Of a stretch of DNA of 49,079 nucleotides, positions 14,527-23,523 are shown one piece after another; within the stretch, counting starts at the first letter, position 1; each line of letters starts with the position of its first letter. Made by a program: the position numbers and the translations under genes. The notes below the pieces were generated by a model. The model was not told the DNA's origin, made no database searches, and saw only the letters and a list, made by a program, of their open reading frames with translations. This stretch comes from Micavibrio sp. UBA1672 (GTDB taxonomy: Bacteria > Pseudomonadota > Alphaproteobacteria > Micavibrionales > Micavibrionaceae): assembly GCA_002320665.1 (NCBI GenBank), contig DCKO01000065.1:3919-52997 (forward strand). The letters are read 5' to 3'.

Positions 14527-15885
14527 TTATTGACGACAACTGCGGCAAAATAAAGAGCTATCCAGATGGCCTATTTGGTGAATAAGCTCATATCCGTCAT
14601 ATAATACATCTGCTTCAATTTGGTGCTTTCTGACAAGGGAACGATAAAGCTGTTCTTCACCTTCTATAATATTAATTATTTGTCCTTCGCCAAGCTCGAA
14701 CTGCTCTTCGTAAAGTTTCTGTAGCTCGGTATTAGCAGCTATCTCTTCTTCGACAATAATTAAATCTTCTTCGTAAGACAGCATCTCATTATATTTTGTA
14801 ATGAGGTCCTGTTGAATATTTCTTTTAATTTTATCACTCTTAAAAGAGGCTTCTTTTAATTCGCTGCCAACACGTTTCTTGGTGGCATCGCGAGCAAATC
14901 CATCAAAAATTTTGTAATTCATCTGAAGTAAAGCAGAGGCTGTATCCGTAATGCCAATCTCTCCTCCAACATCATTGGTTTTATTGTATTCCATGACCAG
15001 ATTAACACTGGGGTAATATTGCCCCTCAACTTTTTTTAGTTCGTGTTCTATGGCTTTTTTATCTGATTCATTAAGTAATAGACTTTTGTTGTTCTCAAAG
15101 GCTTCATAAAACAGGTTTTTGATATCAACGCTAAGCAGATCAAGCATCTCAGGCCTTACAGCCTCAAAATCAGGCAGGTTTCCTGTGTAATATTCTAGTT
15201 GAAATAGAGCATTGGCCAATGAGGCATGCGTTTTGTTTTTTTCAGATTGCGCAAAAGACAAGCGCGATTGTGCATATTGCTGTTTGGCAGCATTTTCAGC
15301 ACCTTCCGCAACCATAAGATCAATTTTTTTCTTCAAGATTGATAAACGCTTAATAAGAATATCAGCTTCTTTAGCAGCTTTTTGATAGTGATAAACATCC
15401 AGATAAGCTTGTATGACCTCTAGAATAACCTGTTCTTCGACCAAAAGCTTCTGGAATTCAGCAGAATTCAATAACTCGGCACGCCTTTTAACCTCTTCGG
15501 GTGAGGCAAAACCATCAAATAGAAGCTGGTTAACCTGAAGTGAATGATCTTGAGAGCTATTCGTATTGCTGGTTCCCGTAGATTCTGTATCTTCGGGGAA
15601 GGCCGCAGGATCATTATATTCCAAACCGACACTGCTACTAAATTCCACTTGGGGATAATAAATCGATTTTGCTTCATCAATAGCATGTTCTGATTGTGTC
15701 ACTTGCTCGGTGACAATATTCATATCTGGATTATTGGTCAGAGCCAGTAAAATAACAGTATCAAGTGATAGGGGTAAACTATCAGCTTTTGCTATTCTGG
15801 AGTCTAAAACAAATACCAACGAAGCAATCATCAATAGCATAATAATACTATGGCACATAGCTGTTCTGAGTGTTCGACAGATCAT
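14527..15885 (-). CDS. TolC-family outer membrane channel of the type I secretion system
   Basis: 452 residues. A signal peptide is followed by two outer-membrane-efflux repeats. The first begins LDTVILLALTNNPDMNI, and later comes ALLQMNYKIFDGFARDATKKR, the second-half counterpart of LQVNQLLFDGFASPEEVKRR. Length and layout match TolC/LapE/SiiC proteins. It forms the outer membrane exit duct for the RTX adhesin. Its ATG overlaps the stop of the MotB-like gene by four bases, so the two are translationally coupled. Two Cys lie in the last residues (LFCRSCRQ), which is unusual for TolC proteins. Confidence 0.88.
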   Translation of the reverse strand: MICRTLRTAMCHSIIMLLMIASLVFVLDSRIAKADSLPLSLDTVILLALTNNPDMNIVTEQVTQSEHAIDEAKSIYYPQVEFSSSVGLEYNDPAAFPEDTESTGTSNTNSSQDHSLQVNQLLFDGFASPEEVKRRAELLNSAEFQKLLVEEQVILEVIQAYLDVYHYQKAAKEADILIKRLSILKKKIDLMVAEGAENAAKQQYAQSRLSFAQSEKNKTHASLANALFQLEYYTGNLPDFEAVRPEMLDLLSVDIKNLFYEAFENNKSLLLNESDKKAIEHELKKVEGQYYPSVNLVMEYNKTNDVGGEIGITDTASALLQMNYKIFDGFARDATKKRVGSELKEASFKSDKIKRNIQQDLITKYNEMLSYEEDLIIVEEEIAANTELQKLYEEQFELGEGQIINIIEGEEQLYRSLVRKHQIEADVLYDGYELIHQIGHLDSSLFCRSCRQ

Positions 15886-16619
15886 TTAGGAACAACTCCT
15901 ATTTTAATCCAGTTGTAACTATCTTGCATTTTTTGTGACTCCGTATAGCTAAAACTGATTTTCGACTGCTTGATTTCATTTGCGAGTAAGGTATTTCTTA
16001 TATTTAAAGCCCTTGCCAATGATAGCTCTCTGGACACTGTTATTGTTGGCGCATTAGGGTTATCACACGCCAGAATTCTAACAGTATAATCCTTGTTCTG
16101 TGGCATGTTTTCTAACTTTGACGTAACATACTTGTTGATAGCCCCAATCGTTTCATCAGATAAGGTAATAGCATTATGGGCAAACAGGATCGTAAAATAA
16201 TTATCATCAACCACTAGGTCCTGTTCTTCATTATTTGCAAAATCAGCCTTGATCTGTTCAATAGCACCGCTGAGTTTGGCGACTTCATGTTCCAGATGCA
16301 TATTTTCCTTGGAAAGCTTCTGGTTTTCTTTTTCAAGGGTTTGTTGGTCCCTTTGTTGCTCTAGTGTTTGTTTGAGTTCCTCGATATTGATATCACCAGC
16401 TGCAATCTTCTCGAGAATATCTTTCATTTCTTCTGAAACCATTTGCTGTAGTTTCTGCTCGTTTTCTTTTGAAAGATTCTTTTTGTGCTCCACACTAAGC
16501 ACATACATAACAATGGCCGTTATCATTACGAAGAATACAAACATAATGATAACAGCAGAGAGAATATCAACAAAGCCCGGCCAGGCTATCGCGCCACTAT
16601 CATCGTCACGCCGATCCAT
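15882..16619 (-). CDS. MotB/SiiA-like inner membrane protein with OmpA-type domain
   Basis: 245 residues. One transmembrane helix near the N terminus (about 19-42) is preceded by Asp18 in PGFVDILSAV, matching the proton-binding Asp of MotB, TolR and SiiA. A coiled coil follows (about 45-125), then an OmpA/MotB-like periplasmic domain (NYFTILFAHNAITLSDETIG ... RELSLARALNIRNTLL). With the MotA-like protein encoded 15 bp upstream it should form a proton-driven channel. Linkage to TolC and the RTX adhesin points to adhesin secretion or retention rather than flagellar rotation. Confidence 0.82.
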   Translation of the reverse strand: MDRRDDDSGAIAWPGFVDILSAVIIMFVFFVMITAIVMYVLSVEHKKNLSKENEQKLQQMVSEEMKDILEKIAAGDINIEELKQTLEQQRDQQTLEKENQKLSKENMHLEHEVAKLSGAIEQIKADFANNEEQDLVVDDNYFTILFAHNAITLSDETIGAINKYVTSKLENMPQNKDYTVRILACDNPNAPTITVSRELSLARALNIRNTLLANEIKQSKISFSYTESQKMQDSYNWIKIGVVPK

Positions 16620-16634
16620 AAGAACACCTCGTTA

Positions 16635-18107
16635 CTAACTTGAACTATTTTCTCCGGCATCGCTCTTTTCGCTAGCTTCAGCTTCTTCATAACTTTCAAA
16701 AATATTCATATACGCAGAAACATTTTTCTGTTTGATTTCCTCCAAAATAGAATTTAATTGCCATACGAGGTTCGTAAATTCCGTAATGTTATCTTCATGC
16801 TGAGAGCGCTCTCTGAGTTTCTCGATTTCCTTGACAAGGCTTCCCTGAATTTTTTCCATGGTATCAAAGGAAGAATTCAAGCGTCTGATTTGATCGCTCA
16901 GCATGCTTAGGCGCTCGAGTTGGGATTTTGTAACTTCATTTTGCTGATCTGTTTCTTTCGAAAGTAAAGATTTTATTTCACTCAGATTTGAAACAATATC
17001 TGTCTGATTATACAGCGCAGGATCAACTTTCGAAGTGATGTATTGCGTATTTTCTTTCAGGTAATTAAGCCGCGTACTCATACCTTCGACAGCCATATAG
17101 ATATCTTTTTGGAAATCATAGAGTTTCTCAGTTTGATAAGCACTTTTAAGCATGGCTTCGGTTGATTTGGACAGGGCCAGCATAATCTGCCCCATTTTTT
17201 GGTTGGTTTTGCTCGATAAGTAGACAAAACCAGCAAGCCATGCCTTCAAATCATCCGATTTTGGTACCTTTTGTTTGCCGATTTTTTCACTCAAGGCAGG
17301 ATTCATCTGAGGAATTCTGTTATCAATCCACTTACTGATAAGTTCTATTGCTTCGTTTTGTGCATTTCCGGCAAAGAAATTAAGGAAACCAAGAAAGAGT
17401 GAGCCGGATAACCCAAAAAGCGAGGAGCTAAACGCAACCCCCATGCCTTGAAGGGGTTTTGCTATACTTCCAATGAATTGCCCAATATCCGCCTCACCTT
17501 GATCAGCAGAAAAGTTAGCCGAAACTGTGCCCATAGCTTCACCAACAGCAGAAATTGTCTGTAATAGCCCCCAGAATGTACCAATCAAACCCAGCATAAC
17601 CAGAATGCCGGCAAAGTAGCTGACAATATTTTTATAAGACCTCACACGCGCGCCAAGCTTGGATTTGATAAGGCGCGCATCATTGTCATTGAAGTTCAAA
17701 TGACCATAAACAGACAGGTTTTCCAGAGCTTTATACATATTCTGGATATTCAGGAGGCGCCCTTGACTTTCAAGACGTCTGACCAAATCCTGAATGTCAT
17801 CATGCCCTGGCGTATCGCCGCCTTCAATTTGTTCAATCTTTTTTAAAAACCTCGCGGTTCTGTGAAGCCTTAGATTGTTCTGGAAAGCAACCATAATCGC
17901 ATAAAACGTCACAAGCAAAATAGTCGAGTTAAGAGGTATATTTGTAACAAAGCTTTCTTTCACAGTATCTTGAAGCATATATAAAACAATAAATAACCCT
18001 AAAACGCATAGAATCATGCTTAGCGTGATAAAACGATGCACGCCAGTGCGCATGTTTACCGAAATATGTTGGGTTTCCGAATGTTGATTTTCCATGAGTG
18101 TGCTCAC
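16635..18107 (-). CDS. MotA/TolQ/ExbB-like proton channel protein (SiiB-like)
   Basis: 490 residues. Four hydrophobic helices are seen: about 28-47, 57-77, 158-186 (GILVMLGLIGTFWGLLQTIS) and 220-247 (GVAFSSSLFGLSGSLFLGFL). The last two are the MotA/TolQ/ExbB signature pair. A long charged C-terminal tail (about 330-490) is rich in coiled coil. It is the first gene of the minus-strand unit MotA-like, MotB-like, TolC-like, divergent from the adhesin. Salmonella SiiB is a comparable channel protein beside a giant type I-secreted adhesin. A Zorya ZorA role is less likely, because no ZorC, ZorD or ZorE gene is nearby. Confidence 0.82.
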   Translation of the reverse strand: MSTLMENQHSETQHISVNMRTGVHRFITLSMILCVLGLFIVLYMLQDTVKESFVTNIPLNSTILLVTFYAIMVAFQNNLRLHRTARFLKKIEQIEGGDTPGHDDIQDLVRRLESQGRLLNIQNMYKALENLSVYGHLNFNDNDARLIKSKLGARVRSYKNIVSYFAGILVMLGLIGTFWGLLQTISAVGEAMGTVSANFSADQGEADIGQFIGSIAKPLQGMGVAFSSSLFGLSGSLFLGFLNFFAGNAQNEAIELISKWIDNRIPQMNPALSEKIGKQKVPKSDDLKAWLAGFVYLSSKTNQKMGQIMLALSKSTEAMLKSAYQTEKLYDFQKDIYMAVEGMSTRLNYLKENTQYITSKVDPALYNQTDIVSNLSEIKSLLSKETDQQNEVTKSQLERLSMLSDQIRRLNSSFDTMEKIQGSLVKEIEKLRERSQHEDNITEFTNLVWQLNSILEEIKQKNVSAYMNIFESYEEAEASEKSDAGENSSS

Positions 18108-18300
18108 AATAGAACTAATAACAAAACCAAGTTAACATGCCAGTATTATGTGGCAATTTAAATTGGCCTGAATTTAAGGGTTATCCAGTGTTAAAGCAGG
18201 GTTTTTTTCTGTACAAAACTCTGTTAACATTAAGAAAGTCTTATAACTTTCCACATTATAATAAAATCTGAGATAAATTTTAAGTATAGGGGGCTTAATT
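18108..18300. promoter_or_regulatory. Divergent promoter region between channel operon and adhesin
   Basis: 193 bp between two divergent starts. A TATAAT hexamer at 18257-18262 could be the -10 of the adhesin promoter; the -35 at the right distance is poor, which suggests an activator. TAGGGGG about 8 bases before 18301 serves as ribosome binding site and supports the TTG start. Confidence 0.4.
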
Positions 18301-21300
18301 TTGCCTAAGCAAGAAGTTGTAAAACTCTCTATGCCAGCGCATGACGAACAGGCAACAATGCATGTTCGTCCAAAAGAGCATGTCGAACTATCAGGTGTTA
18401 GTTTCGAAGAGTTGACAATCGATATTTTAGGGCCGGATATTATTTTTTCGGATTTGGCCAGTAACTCAAAGCTAATCTTTCCAGGTTTAGGGCTAATTTT
18501 ATTTTCCGAGGAAGATGCCCCATCACTGGAAATTGGCGGTATAACTATTACCGCTGATATGTTGTTGGGTAAAATTGGTGTAATCCAAAATATTACCCAA
18601 AAAGATTTCCTCAGTTTTACAAGTTTGGAAATCAATCCCGAGCAAGGAAATGATAAGAATGAGACGGGTCTGCCGGAAATTACCCAAGAGCAAAATGAAA
18701 GTCTTGAAATACAATTGCTTGCGGCTCTCAACGAACTGAAAGCCCTCAAAGATGCCGCATCGCAGGCAAAGCAGGGTGATGATGAAGATGAGATAGACAG
18801 TATCATTGACGGGCGTTCATCTTTAACACGGGATGCACGCGGGTCACCGACACCTCCCCCTGTTAAAGAAAAGTCATCGGATCAAAATAACACCTCCAAC
18901 TCGACCGAAGATCAGGTGGTTGTAGATGACGGTGGTGTAAGAACAATTTTTGATTTTGATATAAGACTTCTTCAGACTCAATCTTATGATGATACAGGAG
19001 CAAATACATATGAGGGCGGCGGCGGTTCACAATTAGCAGCGTTTAATCCCTCAAATAGTTTCCAGTTTTCGACGGATAATATTGATACGGTAAGTTTAGC
19101 AGCTACGACAACAATTTATGCTGATGACCCTGATCATTTTACCGAAGATACGACGGCACGCGTGATTCAATTTGCGCCGAACTTGCCCAGTGGCTTTGAT
19201 GTCACAGAAATTCATATCACGCTTGAATCTGGGGTGTTGCCTCCGGGCTTTAACGTTGTTGGTATTATCGATGATACAGGTGATAATAACGTAACATTGG
19301 CGGCTGCGCCGGATGGAAGTGGTGGTTTTATTATCTCAAACCCTGCGGGCATAACCTTAAATGCTCTTGGTAATCTGGATATGCTCTTTACCTATACGGT
19401 AGATACAGTATCGCCGGTATTCCAGTTAAGCTTTGACCTGACGGCTGATTTTGATTTCGGTAGCATGTTTACACCGCCGAGTGATACGACTCAGACTTTT
19501 GAATTCTTGCAAAAATTTAGTGTCAGTAATGTCACTAGCGCTGGAGATCTTGTTCAAACAGATGCAGGGGATACGGTTCTGGTTCTATCAACTTTGCCAA
19601 ACGCCAATCTAATTAGAACGAGCAATAGCGACATGGAAGTCTATGGTGGGCGCGGCGTTGATGATATAAGAACAGGTTCTGGCGATGATGTGATTTATGG
19701 AACGTTGTCGAATGATACGATTGATGGCGGCACGCAAGGCGGTGATTCCGGATTTAATGCCCAAGGTGATGTTGGTGATACACTGGATTATTCGGCTAAA
19801 ACTGTGGCAATTGATGTCGATATGTCAACTGGAGCGACATACCTCGTGGATATTGATGCTGGCGCATATACAGATACGGTAACAGGTATCGAAAATATTA
19901 CCGGATCGCAGGCTGATGATACAATTCTCGGAGATACAGGCGATAACATCTTGCGTGGTTTCGACGGAGATGATGTCTTATCCGGTAATGATGGCGATGA
20001 TACACTGGATGGTGGTAATGACGCGCTGGCTGGTATCGGTGACACAGTCAGCTACGCCTATGTGGTCGGTGGTACTGGAGTAACGGTTGATCTTGATGGA
20101 ACCGGAACAGCCACAGTAAATGCACCTGCAGGCGATACAGATACTTTAATTGATATTGAAAACCTCACTGGGACAAATTTTGATGACACGTTCTTTGGCT
20201 CGCCAGAAGATAATATTCTTGATGGTGGTGCAGGCACGGATACAGTGAGTTACACTGAAGCCGGAGTTTCTGGCATTGTTGTTGATTTGGGTGCAAATGG
20301 TCTTGGTGACGGTTTGGCAACAAATGATGGTGGAGGCAGTGGTGGGCAGGATACGCTACTGAATATTGAAAACGTAATAGGATCAGATGGTGTTGATGAT
20401 ATTACAGGTGATGCTGGTGATAATGTCATTCAAGGGGGGCTTGGTAGTGATACACTTGACGGAGCAGGAAGTGGAGATACAGATACTCTAAGTTTTGCCG
20501 AATTGGTAGGTGGCTTTGTAACTTTACGTCTTGATTTGGGGACAGCTGATTTTTCAGGCGATGCTAGCACAGATAGCTTCTCTAATTTCGAGGAATATAT
20601 CCTGACGGCTGGAGATGATGTTGCTTACAACTCTACAGGAAATGACATTGTTAATGGTTCAACAGGACTAGATGATACAGTGAATTTCTCACTGTCATCT
20701 GCAGTAGATATAAATCTGGCAACAGGAGTAGCTACAGATAATGGCGGTGGCGCCGGCTTGGCAATAGGTACGGACAACTATACTAACTTTGAAAATGTTG
20801 TGGGTTCGGACTTGAATGACATTATCGTAGGTAGTACGGCTGACAACTTGCTAGAAGGCGGTATTGGTGATGATACGCTTAGTGGTGGAGCAGGTGATGA
20901 TACGCTAGATGGTGGTGCCGGCATTAATACAGTCTCTTATGCGAATGCTGGTGGTTTTGTATTTGCATCAGTAACATCCGCTATCTTGGATGGTGATGGA
21001 GGAACAGATACTTTAATTAATATTCAAAACCTGATTGGTTCAGATACCGGAAATTTTTTAACAGGTGACGGAGCTGATAATGTGCTCACAGGTGGAGCGG
21101 GAGTTGACACATTATCTGGTTTAGGTGGTGCTGATACTTTAATGGGACTTGGGAATAATGATACGCTTACCGGAGGCGCAGGTATAGACACGCTTGATGG
21201 TGGCAGTGGAACAGATACGGCATCATATACAAGTGCAGCAGGTGGAATTACTGTTGATTTCAGTGATCCTGCGCCAAATATTCAGGTTACAAATGATGGT

Positions 21301-23427
21301 GATGGTGCTTCGGATACGTTGATTAGTATTGAAACAATAAGCGCATCAAATAATCAGGACACCTTCATAATGGATAATGTTGCCGTCACAATTGATGGTA
21401 ATGGTAATGGCAGTGATTTTGTTGACTATAGTGGTATGACTGGCAGTGATCTGACAGTTCGTCTTGATGATACATCCTTCCAGATTTTTGGTGCTAGCGG
21501 AAGTACGCAGCGCATACGAGAAGTCGAGCGCCTAACTACGGCAGATGGCGATGACACGATTTATACAAGTAATAGTCTAGCTGAAGTGATTGATGCAGGA
21601 ACAGGAAATAACTACGTTTATGGGAGCAGTTTAACCGATTCCATTACATTCGGAGCTGGTAATGATACGCTTGATTATTCTCGTGTAGGAACAGCAATAA
21701 CTTCTGTAACGCTTGATATTAATGGCGATGGAACAATTGATCGTGGATCACATGACGATACGGTTGTCGGTGTCGAGAATATCATAGGAACAACAGGCGG
21801 AGACACGCTAACTGGTAATGCAGGTGTAAACTTACTTGGTGGTCATAGCGGAAATGACACACTTATAGGTGGCTTGGGAGATGACTTTCTTGATGGTGGC
21901 GCTAATACAGACACAGTTTCCTATGTTGCACGTGCTGATATAACAGGTGGTATTTCTTTTACATTGAATGCTGCTTATGGAGGAACAGATCCTCTGGGCG
22001 GTGGTGGTTACTCGGCTATCACGCTCAATGGTGCTGGCGAAACTGACTATATCAAGAATGTTGAGATTATTCGCGGTACAAATAACGTCGATAATATGAC
22101 GGGAGATGGTAATGCCAACACATTCTACGGTGAAGGGGATGATGACGTAATTGATGGTGCGGGAGGTGCAGATACTCTATACGGCGGCGCAGGGATGGAC
22201 ACACTTATTGGTGGTTTTGGGTATGACACGATCTATGGCGGTGATGATGATGATGACATCGATGGTGATGATGGTAATGATGATCTATATGGTGAAGATG
22301 GTTCCGATGATATTAATGGTGGCGCAGGAGACGATACAATATTCGGAGGTGGCGGTGTTGATACAATTGATGGCGGTACAGGTACGGATACAATAGATTA
22401 TTCACTCGCAGGAGGTGGCATAAACGTCAATTTAAGCACAGGCACTGTTTCCAATGACGGTGATGGCGCAAATGATATTATCGTTGGTAATAGTATAGAA
22501 AACGTAGTGGGATCTGGCTCTAATGATATTATTATCGGCGGTAGCGGAGCAAATGATCTTCAAGGTGGCGGCGGCGCTGATACGCTAACTGGTGGTGATG
22601 GTGTTGATACAATTGATGGTGGCGCAACATTTTTTGATACAGTTGATTACAGCGCTGAAGGCGGCGGTGGCGCTATAATAATTAATTTAGATGGTGGTGC
22701 TGGAAATGCCGTTGATACATATGGCAACACTGAAACAGTTAGCAATGTTGAAAATGTTATTGGGACAGGCCTTGGTGATACAATAACAGGTTCTACTTTG
22801 AATAACACACTGCAAGGCGGTGGAGGAAATGATACATTCTACGCCAGTGCTGGTGACGATGATATACAAGGTCAGGGTCATACAACCGGAGATACAATTA
22901 ATTACACCACTTTTGGCGGGTTTGTTGCAGGCGGGTTTATCGGTTCGGCTAGCAGTGCAACTGTTATCAAATCAACAGGCGGAACAGATAGTATAACAGG
23001 GATCGAAGAATTTTTGTTATCCAATAGTAATGATACTATAGCTGTTACAAATTCAGCAATATCAGCTTTGGCAACGGATAGTATAGATGGCAATGCCGGA
23101 AATGATACAATATCTCTTCTTGAGTTCGGGGCAGCCGATAATCTTTCTGATCTGGATATTGATGGTGATACGCTGGCTAATGTTTTTGTTGATATAGAAG
23201 AAATTGACTTAAGTGGTGCTTCGCTTACCGGACCTGATCAGTTTGATATGGACGAGGGCGATGTCTTGGGTATAGCAGGTGCAGGCGGCACACTGACTTT
23301 GACGGTTGCCAGCGGCTTTGACCTGAATTTGACGGATAGTGGTGGCGCACCGGGTAACTTATTCTCCGGAACAAGTCAGACATTTGCCCTGTCAAACGGC
23401 ACAAATATTGATGTGCAAGTTGTATAG
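18301..23427 (+). CDS. RTX adhesin, type I secreted, 1708 residues
   Basis: Begins with TTG at 18301, supported by a GGGGG ribosome binding site. No Sec signal. Residues 1-110 form a distinct non-RTX domain, then a short coiled coil (about 137-162) and a proline/serine linker. Residues about 215-435 are a beta-rich domain (with VSLAATTTIYADDPDHFTED). From about 444 to about 1590 there are many RTX nonapeptide blocks (GGAGDDTLDGG and variants), interspersed with repeated inserts such as TLINIENLTG. These bind calcium and fold after export. The last 110 residues lack RTX and should hold the secretion signal. The ABC transporter and fusion protein follow directly, so it is their substrate. The N-terminal coiled coil recalls the retention region of SiiE. 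Confidence 0.9.
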   Translation: MPKQEVVKLSMPAHDEQATMHVRPKEHVELSGVSFEELTIDILGPDIIFSDLASNSKLIFPGLGLILFSEEDAPSLEIGGITITADMLLGKIGVIQNITQKDFLSFTSLEINPEQGNDKNETGLPEITQEQNESLEIQLLAALNELKALKDAASQAKQGDDEDEIDSIIDGRSSLTRDARGSPTPPPVKEKSSDQNNTSNSTEDQVVVDDGGVRTIFDFDIRLLQTQSYDDTGANTYEGGGGSQLAAFNPSNSFQFSTDNIDTVSLAATTTIYADDPDHFTEDTTARVIQFAPNLPSGFDVTEIHITLESGVLPPGFNVVGIIDDTGDNNVTLAAAPDGSGGFIISNPAGITLNALGNLDMLFTYTVDTVSPVFQLSFDLTADFDFGSMFTPPSDTTQTFEFLQKFSVSNVTSAGDLVQTDAGDTVLVLSTLPNANLIRTSNSDMEVYGGRGVDDIRTGSGDDVIYGTLSNDTIDGGTQGGDSGFNAQGDVGDTLDYSAKTVAIDVDMSTGATYLVDIDAGAYTDTVTGIENITGSQADDTILGDTGDNILRGFDGDDVLSGNDGDDTLDGGNDALAGIGDTVSYAYVVGGTGVTVDLDGTGTATVNAPAGDTDTLIDIENLTGTNFDDTFFGSPEDNILDGGAGTDTVSYTEAGVSGIVVDLGANGLGDGLATNDGGGSGGQDTLLNIENVIGSDGVDDITGDAGDNVIQGGLGSDTLDGAGSGDTDTLSFAELVGGFVTLRLDLGTADFSGDASTDSFSNFEEYILTAGDDVAYNSTGNDIVNGSTGLDDTVNFSLSSAVDINLATGVATDNGGGAGLAIGTDNYTNFENVVGSDLNDIIVGSTADNLLEGGIGDDTLSGGAGDDTLDGGAGINTVSYANAGGFVFASVTSAILDGDGGTDTLINIQNLIGSDTGNFLTGDGADNVLTGGAGVDTLSGLGGADTLMGLGNNDTLTGGAGIDTLDGGSGTDTASYTSAAGGITVDFSDPAPNIQVTNDGDGASDTLISIETISASNNQDTFIMDNVAVTIDGNGNGSDFVDYSGMTGSDLTVRLDDTSFQIFGASGSTQRIREVERLTTADGDDTIYTSNSLAEVIDAGTGNNYVYGSSLTDSITFGAGNDTLDYSRVGTAITSVTLDINGDGTIDRGSHDDTVVGVENIIGTTGGDTLTGNAGVNLLGGHSGNDTLIGGLGDDFLDGGANTDTVSYVARADITGGISFTLNAAYGGTDPLGGGGYSAITLNGAGETDYIKNVEIIRGTNNVDNMTGDGNANTFYGEGDDDVIDGAGGADTLYGGAGMDTLIGGFGYDTIYGGDDDDDIDGDDGNDDLYGEDGSDDINGGAGDDTIFGGGGVDTIDGGTGTDTIDYSLAGGGINVNLSTGTVSNDGDGANDIIVGNSIENVVGSGSNDIIIGGSGANDLQGGGGADTLTGGDGVDTIDGGATFFDTVDYSAEGGGGAIIINLDGGAGNAVDTYGNTETVSNVENVIGTGLGDTITGSTLNNTLQGGGGNDTFYASAGDDDIQGQGHTTGDTINYTTFGGFVAGGFIGSASSATVIKSTGGTDSITGIEEFLLSNSNDTIAVTNSAISALATDSIDGNAGNDTISLLEFGAADNLSDLDIDGDTLANVFVDIEEIDLSGASLTGPDQFDMDEGDVLGIAGAGGTLTLTVASGFDLNLTDSGGAPGNLFSGTSQTFALSNGTNIDVQVV

Positions 23428-23523
23428 ATTCCAAGAGCTTGGCTCTAGGCGATAATACATATTTCTGTTACAGATAAATAACTTACTGCGTATTGATTAA
23501 TTCCAGCTGATTTGTGTTTGGAT

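Noticed and set aside
16635..18107. Zorya-type ZorA/ZorB anti-phage pair
   Set aside because: No ZorC, ZorD or ZorE gene follows; the neighbours are TolC and a type I secretion system, which fits SiiA/SiiB instead.
18174..18806. 210-codon minus-strand frame opposite the adhesin 5' end
   Set aside because: Serine-rich shadow of a biased coding sequence, and it covers the promoter region and the start of a clearly real gene.
19630..23100. Tandem DNA repeats or CRISPR-like array
   Set aside because: The periodicity comes from RTX nonapeptide codons (GGxGxDxUx) in one continuous reading frame; no spacer-repeat pattern exists in the window.
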